DNA of 64,000 bases from WHSV01 sp050693895 (lineage in GTDB: Bacteria > Actinomycetota > CADDZG01 > WHSQ01): contig JBOGWS010000010.1 of the NCBI GenBank assembly GCA_050693895.1, positions 40,073-104,072 of the forward strand, written 5' to 3'. How positions within the stretch are numbered: the first letter of the stretch is position 1; each line of letters opens with the position of its first letter. Of the stretch, positions 61,823 to 64,000 are shown one piece after another. The translations under genes and the position numbers were made by a program. The notes under the pieces are model-generated. The model worked only from the letters and a program-made list of their open reading frames with translations. It made no database searches and was not told the origin of the DNA.

Positions 61823-63294
61823 CCGACCTCCACTGGAGGAGCGCCACCGAGCTGGCCGAGCTTCTCGATAGCAAAGAGGTGTCGGCGGTCGAAATTGCTC
61901 AGGCCCTGATCGAGCGGGCGGACGCGGTCGACGGACAGCTTCATGCCTACCTGCATCGAACAGATGAGCGACTACTCGACGAGGCGCGCGCCTCCGACGA
62001 GCGCCGTGCATCCGGCCGGACGAGGTCCCGGTTCGACGGCGTCCCGACGGCGCACAAGGACCTCTTCGTCACCAAGGGGGTTCCAACGACGGCGGGCTCT
62101 CGCATCCTCGAGGGATGGACACCCACCTACGACGGCACGCTGGTGAAGCGCTCCACCGGGGCGGGGTTACCGCTTCAGGGGAAGCTCAACATGGACGAGT
62201 TCGCGATGGGCTCCTCTACAGAGAACTCCGGATACGGACCGTCCAGGAACCCCTGGAGCACGAAGACGGTTCCGGGCGGGTCGTCCGGCGGGTCGTCGGC
62301 TCTCGTCGCGGCTGGGGGGACGCCGTGGTCGTGGGGAACCGACACCGGTGGATCGGTGCGGCAGCCTGCCTCGCTGTGTGGGCTCGTCGGGGTCAAGCCC
62401 ACTTACGGACTCGTGAGTCGGTACGGGGTGGTTGCGTTCGCATCGTCGTTAGATCAGCCCGGCCCCCTCACGCGCACGGTCACCGACGCAGCCGCTTTTC
62501 TTCAGATCGCCGGCGGACACGACCCCATGGATTCGACCTCCATCCCGCAGGCCGTTCCCGACTATCTCGGCGCCATTGGTGGCGGGATCGAGGGCATGCG
62601 CATCGGCATCGTGAAGGAGTTCGAGGAGGCCGAGGGCACTGAACCAGGTGTGAAGACAAGAGTCGGCGAGGCCTACCGAAGGCTCGAGAAACTGGGGGCC
62701 GAGCTGGTCGAGGTTAGCCTGCCGAGCTTCGAGTTCGGGATCTCGGCCTACTACCTGGTGGCGCCCGCGGAGTGCTCGAGCAACCTGGCGCGCTACGACG
62801 CGGTGCGCTACGGGCTGCGGGAGGATGGCCCCGACGTCGTGTCGATGACGTCGCGCACGCGCGACGAGGGCTTCGGTGACGAGGTCAAGCGGCGCATCAT
62901 GCTCGGGACCTACGCGCTCAGCGCCGGGTACTACGACGCCTATTACGGCAAAGCGCAGCGCGTGAGAACGCTGACAATCAAAGACCTCCAACGCGTGTTC
63001 GCGAATGTCGACCTCATCGCCACTCCGACCTCACCATCGACCGCGTTCGAGTTCGGAGCGAAAACCGCCGACCCGCTGTCGATGTATCTGAACGACGTCT
63101 TCACCGTCCCGGTGAACCTCGCCGGAAACGCGGCGATCAGCGTGCCGTGCGGAACGTCGCCGGACGACGACCTCCCGGTTGGACTGCAGTTGATCGCCAA
63201 GGCGCTCGACGAGACCACGATGTTCCGAGCGGCCTACGCCTTCGAGCAGGACCTCGGGTGGGCCGGATCGGACGAGGGGAGGCCGTCGATATGA
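61819..63294 (+). CDS. gatA: Glutamyl/aspartyl-tRNA amidotransferase subunit A
   Basis: A 491-residue amidase-signature protein. Lys in AHKDLF and two Ser in GGSSGGSSALVA and TDTGGSVRQP form the catalytic triad. GatA hydrolyses glutamine and passes ammonia to GatB. The GTG at 61819 overlaps the gatC stop, and the stop overlaps gatB. Confidence 0.95.
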   Translation: MTDLHWRSATELAELLDSKEVSAVEIAQALIERADAVDGQLHAYLHRTDERLLDEARASDERRASGRTRSRFDGVPTAHKDLFVTKGVPTTAGSRILEGWTPTYDGTLVKRSTGAGLPLQGKLNMDEFAMGSSTENSGYGPSRNPWSTKTVPGGSSGGSSALVAAGGTPWSWGTDTGGSVRQPASLCGLVGVKPTYGLVSRYGVVAFASSLDQPGPLTRTVTDAAAFLQIAGGHDPMDSTSIPQAVPDYLGAIGGGIEGMRIGIVKEFEEAEGTEPGVKTRVGEAYRRLEKLGAELVEVSLPSFEFGISAYYLVAPAECSSNLARYDAVRYGLREDGPDVVSMTSRTRDEGFGDEVKRRIMLGTYALSAGYYDAYYGKAQRVRTLTIKDLQRVFANVDLIATPTSPSTAFEFGAKTADPLSMYLNDVFTVPVNLAGNAAISVPCGTSPDDDLPVGLQLIAKALDETTMFRAAYAFEQDLGWAGSDEGRPSI

Positions 63295-64000
63295 GCGCAA
63301 CGAAGGAGGACCTGTTCGAGACGACCTGCGGGCTCGAGATTCACGTCGAACTCGCAACCGCATCGAAGATGTTTTGCGCCTGCAGGGTCGACTTCGGAGG
63401 CGAGCCCAACACCCGAACATGTCCCGTGTGCCTTGGCCTTCCCGGCTCCTTGCCGGTCGCCAACGAAAAGGCGGTCGAGTACACGATGAAGATCGGGCTC
63501 GCCATGAACTGCAAGATCGCCGAATACTCGCTCTTCCACCGAAAGAACTACTTCTATCCGGACATGCCCAAGAACTATCAGATAAGCCAGTACGACCTTC
63601 CTCTCTGCTACGCAGGGCACGTGGACATCGCCGGCGATTGGGGAACCACGACCGTCGGAATCACGCGCGTGCACCTCGAGGAAGATACGGGGAAGTCCGT
63701 CCACGTAGGGGGCTCGGGTCGGATTCACGACTCGGCCTACAGTCTCGAGGACTTCAACCGGGCCGGAACACCACTCGTCGAGATCGTCAGCGAACCCGAC
63801 ATCCACTCGGCCGCCGAGGCGCGCGCGTTCGTGTCCGAGCTCCGGATACTGCTCGAAGGTCTGGGCGTCAGCGACGTCCGCATGGAGGAGGGCTCGCTGC
63901 GCGTCGATGCGAACATCTCCGTGAGGCTCAAGGGCGAGACCGAGTATGGAACGAAGGTCGAGGTCAAGAACATGAACTCGGTTCGCAGCGTGGGGCGCGC
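63291..64000 (+). CDS. gatB: Glutamyl/aspartyl-tRNA amidotransferase subunit B (partial, cut at window edge)
   Basis: The first 236 residues of GatB. GLEIHVELATASKMFCAC and TRTCPVCLGLPG carry zinc ligands (Cys pairs), followed by KNYFYPDMPKNYQISQYD. GatB binds tRNA and transfers the amide. The 3' end is beyond the window. The ATG overlaps gatA (ATGA). Confidence 0.95.
   Translation, partial: MSATKEDLFETTCGLEIHVELATASKMFCACRVDFGGEPNTRTCPVCLGLPGSLPVANEKAVEYTMKIGLAMNCKIAEYSLFHRKNYFYPDMPKNYQISQYDLPLCYAGHVDIAGDWGTTTVGITRVHLEEDTGKSVHVGGSGRIHDSAYSLEDFNRAGTPLVEIVSEPDIHSAAEARAFVSELRILLEGLGVSDVRMEEGSLRVDANISVRLKGETEYGTKVEVKNMNSVRSVGR

Overview
The window is a compact, high-GC bacterial chromosome segment with about 60 genes on both strands, many joined by 1-4 base stop/start overlaps and often using GTG or TTG starts. 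Gene content points to a monoderm, probably a deep-branching or uncultured Actinomycetota lineage: a Tad/Flp pilus locus without an outer-membrane secretin, a gatC-gatA-gatB operon, actinobacterial-style NarL regulators, a P1-family peptidase and split LigD domains. No rRNA, tRNA, insertion sequence, phage gene or CRISPR array was seen, and the species cannot be named from the sequence.

Layout. 1-9.2 kb is metabolic and housekeeping: an MDR dehydrogenase, a P1 peptidase, a molybdopterin oxidoreductase, a zinc-ribbon membrane protein, a metallo-beta-lactamase-fold hydrolase, a CorA transporter, a glycine-rich stress-type protein, an aldehyde dehydrogenase and a small HExxH protein. 9.2-15.4 kb holds a secreted CocE-type hydrolase, a YbaK deacylase, an SDR/epimerase pair, a metallophosphoesterase and a dCMP deaminase. 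15.4-20 kb is a split LigD-type end-joining cluster (ligase with phosphoesterase, and a separate polymerase) interleaved with DUF72 and two methyltransferase genes; no Ku gene is present. 20-24.1 kb carries a receiver/histidine-kinase protein, an aquaporin with no normal start codon, and acetyl-CoA synthetase.

24.1-36.8 kb is the most distinctive part. A structured intergenic region of about 625 bp leads into a Tad/Flp pilus operon: a zinc-ribbon protein of unknown function, CpaB, a TadZ-TadE fusion, TadE, TadA, TadB and TadC. An embedded membrane histidine kinase and NarL-type regulator follow, then the Flp pilin, a TadG-like protein fused to an M15-type peptidase domain, a von Willebrand A protein and a membrane protein sharing the latter's C-terminal module. 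A regulated surface-pilus system is the simplest reading.

36.9-50.7 kb is mixed: SDRs, a quinone oxidoreductase, MoaE, a GNAT, an NAD-type isocitrate/isopropylmalate dehydrogenase, a SpoIVB-like S55 protease, carbamate kinase, a degenerate LytM-lipase fusion flanked by two perfect TGTGA-N6-TCACA sites, a YgjP-type metallopeptidase, a cysteine-less tandem rhodanese, FxsA, GreA and an amidohydrolase. 50.7-61.5 kb has a GMC oxidoreductase, small and uncharacterised proteins, a DUF4331-TPR-NicO metal-transport-like operon, a UPF0173 hydrolase, an acyl-CoA dehydrogenase and a PH-SHOCT membrane protein. The window ends in gatCAB, with gatB cut by the right edge.

Two recurring regulatory signals stand out. 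A 37-bp element with a perfect 20-bp inverted repeat lies upstream of both acs and the DUF4331 operon. The two CRP-type palindromes lie on either side of the LytM-lipase gene.
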